Shown: one piece after another, positions 24,947-33,697 of the stretch
Layout of the letters: each line of letters opens with the position of its first letter
Numbering within the stretch: the first letter of the stretch is position 1
Source of the DNA: Amycolatopsis taiwanensis DSM 45107
GTDB taxonomy: Bacteria; Actinomycetota; Actinomycetes; Mycobacteriales; Pseudonocardiaceae
Assembly: GCF_000519205.1 (NCBI RefSeq)
Contig: NZ_JAFB01000008.1
Coordinates: forward strand, 239,875 to 303,874
Reading direction: 5' to 3'
DNA length: 64,000 nucleotides
Translations under genes and position numbers: made by a program
The notes under the pieces: generated by a model
What the model was told of the DNA's origin: nothing
What the model saw: the letters and a program-made list of their open reading frames with translations, nothing else
Databases searched by the model: none

Positions 24947-25632
24947 GGCCACGACCCTTCTTCGGATGAGCAGACGACGAGTTCCCGTACCTCGCAGCCC
25001 GGCGGCTGGCTCAGCGCGAACACCACCGACCGTGCGGTGTCCTCCGGCCGGTTGAGCTTCGCGCCGGGCGGTGGTTTGTACTGTTCGGCGCGGCCGTCGA
25101 AGAAGGCGGTGTCCATGCCACCGGGGATCAGCAAGGTGACGCCGACGACGCCCGCGGTCTCGGCGGCGAGCGCGCGGGTGAAGCCGACCATGCCGAATTT
25201 GGAGGCGCAGTAGGCGGTCGCGTCGCCGACGGCCTTGATGCCCAAGGTGGAGCCGCAGGTCACGACGGTCCCGTGGCTTTCCTTCAGGTACGGCAGTGCC
25301 GCGCGGACCACGGTGACGGTACCGAGCAGGTTGACCTTGATGACCTGTTCCCAGTCGCGGACGGGCACCTCGTCGAGCGGTCCGCAGGCATCGATGCCCG
25401 CGGCGGTGAAGACGCCGTCGAGCCGGCCCCCGGCCCGTTCGACGAGATCGCGCACCGCGGTTTCGGTCGCCGCGGTGTCCGACAGGTCCGCCTGGGCGAA
25501 CTCCACCGCCCGTTCGGGCCGGACCCGGTCGATCACGTATGGCTTTCCACCCGCTTCGGTAACGGCTTCGGCCACGGCGGCGCCGAGGCCGCTGGCCCCA
25601 CCGGTGATCAGGATGTTGCCCAGTGCTGTCAT
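24943..25632 (-). CDS. SDR oxidoreductase in the glycan operon
   Basis: The 229-residue classical SDR has ILITGGASGLGAAVA for cofactor binding, TAAGIDACG in place of NNAG, and the catalytic YCASK. It resembles 3-alpha-hydroxysteroid dehydrogenase-like enzymes. No HldD-type epimerase is present in the locus, and this protein is too short and of the wrong subgroup to be HldD; it may modify the sugar in another way. It overlaps hldE and the GT9 by four bases each. Confidence 0.8.
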   Translation of the reverse strand: MTALGNILITGGASGLGAAVAEAVTEAGGKPYVIDRVRPERAVEFAQADLSDTAATETAVRDLVERAGGRLDGVFTAAGIDACGPLDEVPVRDWEQVIKVNLLGTVTVVRAALPYLKESHGTVVTCGSTLGIKAVGDATAYCASKFGMVGFTRALAAETAGVVGVTLLIPGGMDTAFFDGRAEQYKPPPGAKLNRPEDTARSVVFALSQPPGCEVRELVVCSSEEGSWP

Positions 25633-27011
25633 CGCTCTCCTTCACAGTTGCCGCGCGCGGTGGCCACCAGCCGGCTCGTCGAGTACCCGGGCACGGTCGG
25701 CACCAGCACGATTTCGCCACCGTGGCGGCGGATCACTTCGGCTTCGGGGAGATCGGATTCGGCGTAGTCGCCGCCCTTGACCCAGACGTCGGGACGCAGC
25801 CGCTCGAGCAGCCGGGCGGGCGAGCTTTCGCCGAAGACGGCCACCGCGTCCACACAGGACAGTTCGGCGAGCAGGTGCGCCCGGTCGGCTTCGGCGACGA
25901 TCGGACGGCTGCTCCCTTTCCGTCGCCGGACCGAATCGTCGGAGTTGAGGCACACGATCAGCGCGTCACCGAGTGCACGCGCCTGCCGCAGCAATGCGAG
26001 GTGCCCGGGGTGCAGCAGGTCGAAACACCCGCCGGTGGCCACGAGCCGCCCGCCGGAGGCGCGGACCCGCGCGGCGAGTTCGAGGGCCGGTTCCGGGGTG
26101 GCGGGCGCGGTCTGGGCGCGTTCGTGCACCGACAGCGCGGAAGCGCCACCAACGGCGACGAACCTCGCGGCCGCCTCCACGCCCGCCGCCACCGCGTCGG
26201 CGACTGTGCGCCCATCGAGCAGTGCGCTCGCGGCGGCGCAGGCGAACTGGTCGCCTGCCCCGCAGGTGTCGTATCCCGCGAAACGCAGCCCGGCCGGCAC
26301 CTCGACGGTCGTCACGCGTTTGGCGTTGGCGAGCAGTGCGCCCGCCGAGCCCGTGGTGACCGCGACCGAGTCGGTACACCATTCGTCGCGGAGGACCTTG
26401 GCCAACTCCGCGGGCTCGGTGTAACCCGGCGCGAACCCCGCTGCCTCGCCCGCGTTCGGGGTGACCAGCCGGGCACCGCGGATCGGCGCGGGCCCACGGG
26501 GATGCGGATCCCACACGATGGGCACTCGCGGCGCGAGTTCGGTGAGCAGGCCACGGATCTCCGGGTGCGCGGCGACGCCGCGACCGTAGTCCGCGACCAG
26601 TATCGCGCCGGCCGTACGCAGTGCGGCGATCACCTCGGGCGCCAGCGGAGTGGTCTTGGCCTTGCCGTTGCCGCCGTCGAGGCGGAGCATCGACTGTCCG
26701 CCGGCGCGAATCCTGGTTTTGCTGATGGTGTTGCCCTGCAAGGGAAGCCGCAGCACACGCACGGCCGGCGCCAGCATCCTCGCGATCGCCGCCCCGCCCT
26801 CGTCGTCACCAAGGGCCGTCACGAGATCGACCGCGGCGGTGCACCGCGAAGCAAGCAACGCCGCCAGGCCGGCGCCACCGGGCCGGTGCCGTTGCCGGAC
26901 CACATCCACGACCGGCACCGGAGCCTCCGGACACAACCGGTTCGCCGTGCCGTCGATGTCGACGTCGAGGAGCACATCGCCGACCACCACCAGCCGACTC
27001 GCGGCAGTCAT
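25629..27011 (-). CDS. hldE: Bifunctional D-heptose-7-P kinase / heptose-1-P adenylyltransferase
   Basis: The 460-residue protein is a fusion like E. coli HldE. Residues about 1-305 are a ribokinase-like kinase (GGAG at 45-48, catalytic GAGD at 251-254); from about 322 comes the nucleotidyltransferase domain with GCFDLLHPGH at 328-337 and a later VKGGDY. Together they make heptose-1,7-bisphosphate and, after dephosphorylation, ADP-D-glycero-D-manno-heptose. Full HldE is a Gram-negative LPS gene; in Gram-positive bacteria GDP-heptose enzymes are usual. It overlaps gmhA and the SDR by four bases. Confidence 0.92.
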   Translation of the reverse strand: MTAASRLVVVGDVLLDVDIDGTANRLCPEAPVPVVDVVRQRHRPGGAGLAALLASRCTAAVDLVTALGDDEGGAAIARMLAPAVRVLRLPLQGNTISKTRIRAGGQSMLRLDGGNGKAKTTPLAPEVIAALRTAGAILVADYGRGVAAHPEIRGLLTELAPRVPIVWDPHPRGPAPIRGARLVTPNAGEAAGFAPGYTEPAELAKVLRDEWCTDSVAVTTGSAGALLANAKRVTTVEVPAGLRFAGYDTCGAGDQFACAAASALLDGRTVADAVAAGVEAAARFVAVGGASALSVHERAQTAPATPEPALELAARVRASGGRLVATGGCFDLLHPGHLALLRQARALGDALIVCLNSDDSVRRRKGSSRPIVAEADRAHLLAELSCVDAVAVFGESSPARLLERLRPDVWVKGGDYAESDLPEAEVIRRHGGEIVLVPTVPGYSTSRLVATARGNCEGER

Positions 27012-27571
27012 GTCGGGACTCCGAGTGCTTCGTCGAGTGAAGCGCACAGCGCGTGTACCAACGCCAGATGTACCTCCTGCACGGTCGCCGTGCTCGGCGC
27101 TTCGACCGCGATGGCGTCATCACACAAGGCCGCGAGCGGGTTGGGTGCGGGCCCGGTGAACGCCCAGGTGATGACGCTGATGTCCTGTGCGGCCTTGGCC
27201 GCGGCGACGACATTCGGGCTCGTTCCGCTCGTGGACAGCAACAGGAGGACGTCGCCTCGCCTGCCGTGGGCGCGGACCTGACGCGCGAACAGCTCGTTCT
27301 GGTCGTAGTCGTTGCCGATCGCGGTCAGCGCGGACGTGTCGGCGTGCAGCGCGATCGCCGACAGCGGCCGGCGTTCGTGGCGGAACCGGCCGACCAACTC
27401 ACCGGTCAAATGCTGCGCCTCGGCGGCACTGCCACCGTTGCCGCAGGCCAGGAGCCGGCCGCCGCCGTCGAGGATGCCGGCGAGCCGGTGGCCCCACCGC
27501 TGGACCTTGGGCGCGGAGACACTCGTCCGCGTCGCGGCTTCGCTCAACGCCGCGAAATGTTCTCTGATCAC
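27008..27571 (-). CDS. gmhA: Sedoheptulose-7-phosphate isomerase
   Basis: GmhA (187 residues, SIS fold) turns sedoheptulose-7-phosphate into D-glycero-D-manno-heptose-7-phosphate, the first step to ADP-heptose. Family motifs are CGNGGSAAEAQHLTGELVGR and LLLLSTSGTSPNVVAAAKAA. Size is typical. It is followed by hldE with an ATGA overlap and preceded by the second GT9 gene with about 30 bases between. Confidence 0.93.
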   Translation of the reverse strand: MIREHFAALSEAATRTSVSAPKVQRWGHRLAGILDGGGRLLACGNGGSAAEAQHLTGELVGRFRHERRPLSAIALHADTSALTAIGNDYDQNELFARQVRAHGRRGDVLLLLSTSGTSPNVVAAAKAAQDISVITWAFTGPAPNPLAALCDDAIAVEAPSTATVQEVHLALVHALCASLDEALGVPT

Positions 27572-27601
27572 GAAACACCTCCTGCCCTCAGGCGGCTCCG
27601 C

Positions 27602-28612
27602 TCACCGTCGTCCGGTGACTTCCGCGGTCGCGGCGACCACGTCGAGCGGGCTGATCGATTCGAGGCACGGATGGCCGTCGATCGGGCATTCCCTGGCCCT
27701 GGTGTCGCGGCACGGTGCCCCCTGGTCACCGAGCAGCACCGTCAGCACGCGATACGGGGCCCAGCGCGCGGCGGGTACGACCGGAGCGAACAAGGACACG
27801 ACCGGGGTTCCGACGGCGGCCGCGAGATGTGCGGGCCCCGTGTTGGGCGCCACCACTGCGGCCGCGCCGTCGAGCACCGCGGCGAGTTCACGCAGTGTCG
27901 TCGCCCCTCCGAGGTCCCTGGCGTGCTCGCCGGCCACCAGCGCGGTGAGCTGCCGTTCGGACGGCGCGCCGGTCACCACCACGCGATGACCGGCCCGGGC
28001 GAGGGCGGCGACCATGGCGGCCGCATGCTCCGCCGTGGGTTGGCGAGCCGGCACCGACGCGGCCGGGTGCACCACGACGTAACCGCGCTCGCCGGTCAGC
28101 CGGCTGACATCGGGCAGCGGCCGGCGTACGGCCAGCCCACCGTCGTCCCCGGCGGGGAGCCGGTAGCCCGCGGCTATGGCCAGCGAAAGGGCTCGTTCGC
28201 TCTCCGGCACGTCGCCGTGCACCCGATGCCGGAGGTCGAGCAGCGAGCCGGGGTAGTCGTCGGAAATCGCGCCGAGCCAAGGGATTCCGGCCATCCGCAG
28301 CAGAAGCGCCAGCGGCAGCGCCGACTGGTGGAACGAGGTGAGGATGAGCGCGCGATCGAACCGCAGTGCCCGGATCCGCGTGACGAACTCGTCGATACCG
28401 GCCGCGGTAACCGGTTCCGGATCCAGATCGATCCACGGTGCGCTCCAGGCCAGCACGTCGTCGACTCCCGGCAAGAGTTCGGCGCCGCCGCGCCCGCGCG
28501 GGCTCGCCAGCATCGTCACCGTGTCGCCACCGGCCGCCACGGCACGCACGCACGGCCCGGCGAGCAAAACGTCGCCGACGTTGTCCAGGCGCGCGAGGAG
28601 TACCTTCCTCAT
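27602..28612 (-). CDS. GT9 glycosyltransferase (heptosyltransferase-like), second copy
   Basis: The 336-residue GT-B protein belongs to the same family as the one at 24002: VLLARLDNVGDVLLAGPCVR at the start, YVVVHPAASVPARQPTAEH, and VVAPNTGPAHLAAAVGTPVV. LDNVGDVLLAGPCVRAV is typical of Gram-positive GT9 enzymes. It overlaps the GT2-GmhB fusion by four bases. Two different GT9s in one operon suggest two successive heptose or heptose-like additions. Confidence 0.88.
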   Translation of the reverse strand: MRKVLLARLDNVGDVLLAGPCVRAVAAGGDTVTMLASPRGRGGAELLPGVDDVLAWSAPWIDLDPEPVTAAGIDEFVTRIRALRFDRALILTSFHQSALPLALLLRMAGIPWLGAISDDYPGSLLDLRHRVHGDVPESERALSLAIAAGYRLPAGDDGGLAVRRPLPDVSRLTGERGYVVVHPAASVPARQPTAEHAAAMVAALARAGHRVVVTGAPSERQLTALVAGEHARDLGGATTLRELAAVLDGAAAVVAPNTGPAHLAAAVGTPVVSLFAPVVPAARWAPYRVLTVLLGDQGAPCRDTRARECPIDGHPCLESISPLDVVAATAEVTGRR

Positions 28613-30084
28613 CGCGTCACCCCCATCGCGAGCCGGACGGCCTCGGTGAGGTCTCGCGCGACCAACTGCGCGCGCTGCACTTCTTCGGGACGGGTTTTCG
28701 CGGTGGGCACCAGGATCCCGCGTGCGCCGGCACCCTCGGCCGCGAGCACGTCGGCCTCGGTGTCACCGATGATGACGCACCGGTCAGTCGCGACCCCGAG
28801 CGCGTGCGCCGCCTGCCGGATGAGGCCCGGACCGGGTTTGCGACAGGAGCACCCGTCGCCTCTGTCGTGTATGCACACCTGCCAGGTGTCGAAGGGGCCG
28901 AGCAGCGCCTCCACCCGCGAGTTGACCGCGGCCAGCTCCTCCGGGCTGATCAGGTCCTTGGCGACACCGGACTGGTTGCTGATGATGCCGAGCCGGACAC
29001 CGGCGGCGCGAAGCCTTGGCAGCATCGTCTCCGCGCCGGGCATCGGCCGGACCTTTTCGGGATCGGCGAGATAGGGCACGTCTTCGATCAGGGTGTCGTC
29101 CCGGTCGAACAGGAGCGCGAGCGGCGGCCCGGACGCGTGGCGATACCGGAGTTGCCCGCGCAGGCGGTGCCACGACGCGGCGGGCGGGATCAGCACACTG
29201 GTCACCAGCATCCGGCCGATCTCGGCACCCGTGCGCGGCCCGCGCCGGATTCGGGCGATGGCGAACTCCGCGGTCAGCGCCGCCCAGACGGTGGCGGTGA
29301 CCGCGGCGGCCTTACGGTTGTGGCAAAGTCTGAAAAGGACGGTCAAGCCACCGGCGGCGGCGCAGGCGAGATGCCGGCGAATCCGGCCCGGTCCCTCGCC
29401 TATGCGCGCACGCCAGTGCCGGCCGTACTTGCGCCGCATCAAGGCGTTGTCGGCGTTACCACGCTGGGCGCGCAGGCTGGCCAACGGGCCGGAGTCGCGC
29501 ACCGGGTGCGTGGTGGTGCGCGCGCCGGACGCGATCACGTAGCCGGCCAGGCAGACTCGAAGCGCGAGATCCGCGTCCTCACGGTAAGCACGCGGAAACC
29601 GTTCGTCGAAGCCGCCGACCGCGGACAGCACCGAGCGCCGGTAGGCCATGTCGGCGGTGATCCAGCGCGCGGTGGCGAGGCCCGCGGTACCACGTTCGTC
29701 GTCCGTGGGGCGCCGGTCCACCGGGAGGGGAACGACTATCCGGCCCTGCGATGCGGCCGTTTCCGGGCCGAGCCCCGCGAGGTCTTCGGCGAGCCGGTCC
29801 GGCCAGTCCCGGCCGACCACCACGTCGTCGTCGAGGAAGGCGATCCAGTCGCCGCGTGCCCTGCGCCAGCCGCTGTTGCGTGCCGCCGCGGGGCCGCGCC
29901 CCCCGGAGAAGACCACCTCGATCCGATGCCGGCACGGTGGAAGCGGCAGCTCGTGCGGTGACGGCCGGTCGTCCACCACGACGATCTCCCGCGGTGCGGG
30001 GCCGGATGCGCCGTCGAGCGCTTCGAGCAGCGTCCGCAGACTTTCGCGGCCGGTCGTCGGGATCACGACGCTGTAGTCGATCAT
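28609..30084 (-). CDS. GT2 glycosyltransferase fused to a GmhB-type heptose-bisphosphate phosphatase
   Basis: The 491-residue protein joins two enzymes. Residues 1-230 are a GT2 domain (IPTTGRESL, VVVDDR, LDDD at 84-87, then WITADMAYRRS and REDADLALR). After a hydrophobic linker (about 240-305) comes a HAD phosphatase: LLFDRDDT with the catalytic aspartates D327 and D329, the GmhB zinc loop C404-H406-C412-C414, and GDTEAD at 440-445. GmhB removes the 1-phosphate (numbering by anomer) from heptose-1,7-bisphosphate, supplying the step missing between the two HldE activities. ATGA overlaps on both sides. Confidence 0.88.
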   Translation of the reverse strand: MIDYSVVIPTTGRESLRTLLEALDGASGPAPREIVVVDDRPSPHELPLPPCRHRIEVVFSGGRGPAAARNSGWRRARGDWIAFLDDDVVVGRDWPDRLAEDLAGLGPETAASQGRIVVPLPVDRRPTDDERGTAGLATARWITADMAYRRSVLSAVGGFDERFPRAYREDADLALRVCLAGYVIASGARTTTHPVRDSGPLASLRAQRGNADNALMRRKYGRHWRARIGEGPGRIRRHLACAAAGGLTVLFRLCHNRKAAAVTATVWAALTAEFAIARIRRGPRTGAEIGRMLVTSVLIPPAASWHRLRGQLRYRHASGPPLALLFDRDDTLIEDVPYLADPEKVRPMPGAETMLPRLRAAGVRLGIISNQSGVAKDLISPEELAAVNSRVEALLGPFDTWQVCIHDRGDGCSCRKPGPGLIRQAAHALGVATDRCVIIGDTEADVLAAEGAGARGILVPTAKTRPEEVQRAQLVARDLTEAVRLAMGVTR

Positions 30085-31700
30085 CGCCGGATCACGAACG
30101 GCCCGATGGCGAGCAGGTCGATCGGCGCGGAGCCGAAGCATTCGAGGGCATCACGCGGGGAATCGACCATCGGCCTGCCCGCGGTGTTGAGACTGGTGTT
30201 CACCACGGCCGGCAATCCGGTTCTGGCCTCGAACCCGGTCAGCATGCGGGCCAGCAAGGGGTTCTCGCCGGCCTCGACGGTCTGCACTCGCGCGGTGCCG
30301 TCCACGTGGGTCACCGCGGGCAGGCGGTCCCGCCAAGCCGGGGCGACATCGTGCACGAACAGCATGTAGGGACTGGGCAGCGGACCACGCTGGAAGATCT
30401 CGCCCGCACGGTCGGCGAGCACCATCGGGGCGACGGGACGGAAGTGTTCACGCCCCTTCACGTCGTTCAGTCGTTCGAGATTGCCGGCATGGCCGGGATG
30501 GGCCAGCAGTGAGCGGTGTCCCAGCGCGCGCGGACCGAACTCGGCCCGTCCCTGGAACCAGGCGACGATCTGGTCGTCGGCCAGCGCCGCGGCGACCGTC
30601 CCGGCGAGATCGTCCGGACGTGAGTAGGCGAGTTTTGCCCGGCGCAGCACGGTCTCCAGCTCACCGTCGGTCCATTCGCGACCGAGATCCGCGCCCGGCA
30701 TCGCCTGTACCGGCTCGCCCCACTCCGTCGCGAGCTGCAGCGCTGCGCCGAGAGCGGTGCCCGCGTCGCCGGCCGCCGGCTGCACCCAGATCTGCTCGAA
30801 CGGCCCCTCGGCGTGCAGCCGGGTGTTCGCCACGCAGTTCAGTGCGATCCCGCCGGCCATCGCCAGCTTCCGGTTCCCGGTCCGGCGATGCAGCCAGGCG
30901 GCCAGTTCCAGCAGGACGTCTTCGAGTCTGCGTTGTACACTCGCGGCCAGATCGGCGTGTTCGCGGGAGAAATCCGACCCGGTGGCGGGCGGTGCGAACG
31001 ATGTCCAGTCAACGGGCTCGGTGCGGAAACCACCGTCACCGTCGGTGGGAACCAGCCGTTCGAACTCGGAGAGAAACCGCGGCTCGCCGTAGGAAGCCAG
31101 CGCCATCACCTTGTATTCGTCGCTCGACCTCGCGAAGCCGAGATGCTCGGTGAGTTCCTCATAGAGCAGGCCGAGCGAATGCGGCAGCCGTTGCGAGGCG
31201 AGTTCGACGAACTTGCCGTCGCGGTATTCACCCGCCAGATACGACGTGCTTTCCCCACGCCCGTCGGCGACGAGCACGGCGGGATCGTCGAAGGGGGCAG
31301 CCAGCGCGGCGGACGCGCCGTGCGCGACGTGATGGCGTACGAACCGCACCGAGGAGGGATCCAGCCCCGGTAAGCACGCCTTGAGAAATCCGGGCGCGCG
31401 GCGCGCATAGTCCGTGCGCGTCCGCTCGCTGCCGTCGTCGAGACCGCCGAGTGAGTGATCGACGAGGTCCGGATCATAGGAGTAGCCCACGGCGTCGACC
31501 TGATCCGGACGGATACCCGCGAATTCCAAGCACCAGGCCGCGGCCTGTTCCGGCATTTCCCACGCGGAGAACGGCACCGGCCGCTTGCCGTGCTTGCGCC
31601 GGCTGAAGCGCTCTTCTTCCGCCGCGGCCACGATCTCACCGTCCACGACGAGCGCGGCGGCGGGATCGTGGAACACGGCATTGATCCCGAGAATGCGCAC
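30081..31700 (-). CDS. NodU/CmcH/TobZ-family carbamoyltransferase
   Basis: The 539-residue protein moves a carbamoyl group from carbamoyl phosphate to a sugar hydroxyl. The N-terminal ASKHA-like domain starts RILGINAVFHDPAAALVVDG and holds HHVAHGASAALAAPF and VLVADGRGE; the C-terminal domain has WFQGRAEFGPRALGHRSLLA, the family's nucleotide site. The GTG at 31700 is placed just before the conserved ILGI and follows GGGTGG. Its position in a sugar operon implies a carbamoylated glycan. Confidence 0.92.
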   Translation of the reverse strand: MRILGINAVFHDPAAALVVDGEIVAAAEEERFSRRKHGKRPVPFSAWEMPEQAAAWCLEFAGIRPDQVDAVGYSYDPDLVDHSLGGLDDGSERTRTDYARRAPGFLKACLPGLDPSSVRFVRHHVAHGASAALAAPFDDPAVLVADGRGESTSYLAGEYRDGKFVELASQRLPHSLGLLYEELTEHLGFARSSDEYKVMALASYGEPRFLSEFERLVPTDGDGGFRTEPVDWTSFAPPATGSDFSREHADLAASVQRRLEDVLLELAAWLHRRTGNRKLAMAGGIALNCVANTRLHAEGPFEQIWVQPAAGDAGTALGAALQLATEWGEPVQAMPGADLGREWTDGELETVLRRAKLAYSRPDDLAGTVAAALADDQIVAWFQGRAEFGPRALGHRSLLAHPGHAGNLERLNDVKGREHFRPVAPMVLADRAGEIFQRGPLPSPYMLFVHDVAPAWRDRLPAVTHVDGTARVQTVEAGENPLLARMLTGFEARTGLPAVVNTSLNTAGRPMVDSPRDALECFGSAPIDLLAIGPFVIRR

Positions 31701-31801
31701 GATCCCACCCTTTCCGTCGGGGCAGACCACGGTCCGGTCCGCGTCTTTCTGTAGCGCTACCCGGAGGAATTGGTTGTAAACGAGCCGGAGGAAATCGCTA
31801 C

Positions 31802-32767
31802 TCACGGGAGCGGTTCTCGCTCCGGCAGTAGCCGCGCGAACCAGGTCACCGTCCGGCGCAGCCCCTCGGCCAGGTCCACTTCGGGGCGCCAGCCCAGCTC
31901 CTGCCGCGCGAGGCCGATGTCGGGGCAGCGCCGTCGCGGATCGTCCACCACGGCGTCGATGTGCTCCACCGGCGACGAGCTTTCCGTGATGCGGGTGATC
32001 TCCGACGCGAGTTCCGCCACCGAGATTTCGTGCGGGTTGCCCAGATTGACCGGACCGGGATGACCGGACCGGGCGAGCGCGAGCAGACCACGCACGGTGT
32101 CGTCCACATAACACAACGACCGGGTCTGCTCGCCCGTGCCGGTGACGGTCAGCGGCTCACCGGCCAGCGCCTGACGGACGAAGGTCGGCACCATGCGGCC
32201 GTCATGTGCCCGCATGCGGGGACCGTAGGTGTTGAAGATCCGCGCGATGCCGGTGTCCATTTCCTCTTCCCTGCGGTAGGCCATGGTGAGCGCCTCGGCA
32301 TAACGTTTCGCCTCGTCGTAGACGCTGCGCAGGCCGACCGGGTTCACGTTCCCCCAATAGGTTTCCGGTTGCGGGTGTTCGGCGGGATCGCCGTAGACCT
32401 CGCTCGTCGATCCGAGCAAGAACCGCGAGCCGCACCGCGCGGCGAGTTGAAGCAGGTTCTCCGTGCCCACCGAGCCCGCTTGCAGCGTTTGTAGCGGTAA
32501 CCGAAGGTAGTCCGGCGGCGATGCCGCCGACGCGAGGTGGAACACGGTGTCATACCAACGGTCGGCCGGTAACGGCATTGTGACGTCGTGCTGTATCAAC
32601 CGGAATCCGGGCTTGTCGAGCAGGTGTGCGATGGTGTCCGGGGAGGACGTGGCGAAATTGTCGAGTGCGTCCACTTCGGCTCCGGCGGCGAGCAGACTGT
32701 CGCACAGATGCGAACCTATGAATCCCGCGCCTCCGGCCACCAGTGCGAGCTGAATGCTGTGGGTCAT
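31802..32767 (-). CDS. NAD-dependent epimerase/dehydratase, UDP-glucuronate decarboxylase-like
   Basis: The 321-residue extended SDR has GGAGFIGSHLCDSLL at the N-terminus, STSEVYGDP with the catalytic serine/threonine, and YDEAKRYAEA with Tyr and Lys. The segment RIFNTYGPRMRAHDGRMVPT, followed by QAL, is very like UDP-xylose synthase (UXS). With ugd at the other end of the operon the pair would make UDP-xylose from UDP-glucose. A dTDP-sugar dehydratase or epimerase role cannot be excluded. It is the first gene of the operon; only 60 bases separate it from a divergent gene. Confidence 0.85.
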   Translation of the reverse strand: MTHSIQLALVAGGAGFIGSHLCDSLLAAGAEVDALDNFATSSPDTIAHLLDKPGFRLIQHDVTMPLPADRWYDTVFHLASAASPPDYLRLPLQTLQAGSVGTENLLQLAARCGSRFLLGSTSEVYGDPAEHPQPETYWGNVNPVGLRSVYDEAKRYAEALTMAYRREEEMDTGIARIFNTYGPRMRAHDGRMVPTFVRQALAGEPLTVTGTGEQTRSLCYVDDTVRGLLALARSGHPGPVNLGNPHEISVAELASEITRITESSSPVEHIDAVVDDPRRRCPDIGLARQELGWRPEVDLAEGLRRTVTWFARLLPEREPLP

Positions 32768-32827
32768 TCCAGCGGACTACCCGTGCCGCCGCGGTTGAAC
32801 CGGCGCGCACAGGGGTACCTGCGGCCC
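32768..32827. promoter_or_regulatory. 60-base divergent promoter region of the glycan locus
   Basis: Both the nine-gene minus-strand operon and the plus-strand trio must start within or beside these 60 bases. A TTGAAC (32798-32803) followed after about 15 bases by TACCTG could serve the plus genes with almost no leader. No clear minus-strand promoter stands out. Confidence 0.35.
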
Positions 32828-33697
32828 ATGCGGGTACTTGTCACCGGCTGGCCGAGCTTCCGCGAGGGCGAGGCGACCGCGGGGGATGTGTTGAGTATGC
32901 GGCGGGTTTCGGAGGTGCTGGCCGGAGCCGGGGTGGCGCACGATTCGGCGTGGAGCCCGGGTTTCCGGCCGGGAGCACTGTCGCTGGACGACGCGGACCC
33001 GCGCGAATACACCCATCTGGTCTTCGCGTGCGGACCCGCGCACGGCAGGCAGGTGCGGTGGCTGCACGAGCGGTACGCCGCATGCCGGCGGATCGCGGTC
33101 GGGGTCTCGGTGATCGACCACGACGACACCGCCGTTACCGGTTTCCACCGGATACTCGCCAGGGACGACGGCGAAATGTCCACTGTGGATCTTTCGCTGA
33201 CCGCGGCGGCGCATCCGGTGCCGGTGGCGGGTGTCGTGCTGGCGCCGGCGCAGCCCGAGTACGGCGCCAGCCGACGACACGACGAAGTCCATGCCCACCT
33301 GTCGGACTGGCTGTCCACGCTCGACTGCGCGCGGGTTCCGGTGGACACCCGGCTCGCCTGCGACGACTGGTCGAAATGCGCGACACCCGACCAGTTCCTG
33401 TCGCTGGTCGGCAGGTTCGACGCGATCGTGACCACCCGTCTGCATGGGCTGGTCCTCGCGTTGCGCGCGGGCGTGCCGGTACTGGCCGTGGATCCGGTCG
33501 AGGACGGCGGGAAGGTGACCGCACAGGCCGGTGCGCTCGGCTGGCCCGCGATCGTCGCCGCTCGACGGGCCGGTGAACCGGGCCTTCTCGACCGGTGGTG
33601 GGCATGGTGCCTTTCCCGCGCGGGCACGGCGGCCGCGAAAGACGGGCGAGGGGGTGGAACCCTTGCCGAGCAACTACTCTCGGAGGTTTCACGGTGA
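32828..33697 (+). CDS. Polysaccharide pyruvyltransferase-like protein
   Basis: The 289-residue GT-B-like protein has the end motif of the WcaK/CsaB family, FDAIVTTRLHGLVLALRAGV, followed by PVLAVD. Such proteins add pyruvate ketals from PEP to glycans, though related ones have other roles. The N-terminus (MRVLVTGWPSFREGEATAGD) is shorter than usual. The ATG at 32828 is divergent from the UXS-like gene; its stop overlaps the following GT2 as GTGA. Confidence 0.7.
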   Translation: MRVLVTGWPSFREGEATAGDVLSMRRVSEVLAGAGVAHDSAWSPGFRPGALSLDDADPREYTHLVFACGPAHGRQVRWLHERYAACRRIAVGVSVIDHDDTAVTGFHRILARDDGEMSTVDLSLTAAAHPVPVAGVVLAPAQPEYGASRRHDEVHAHLSDWLSTLDCARVPVDTRLACDDWSKCATPDQFLSLVGRFDAIVTTRLHGLVLALRAGVPVLAVDPVEDGGKVTAQAGALGWPAIVAARRAGEPGLLDRWWAWCLSRAGTAAAKDGRGGGTLAEQLLSEVSR

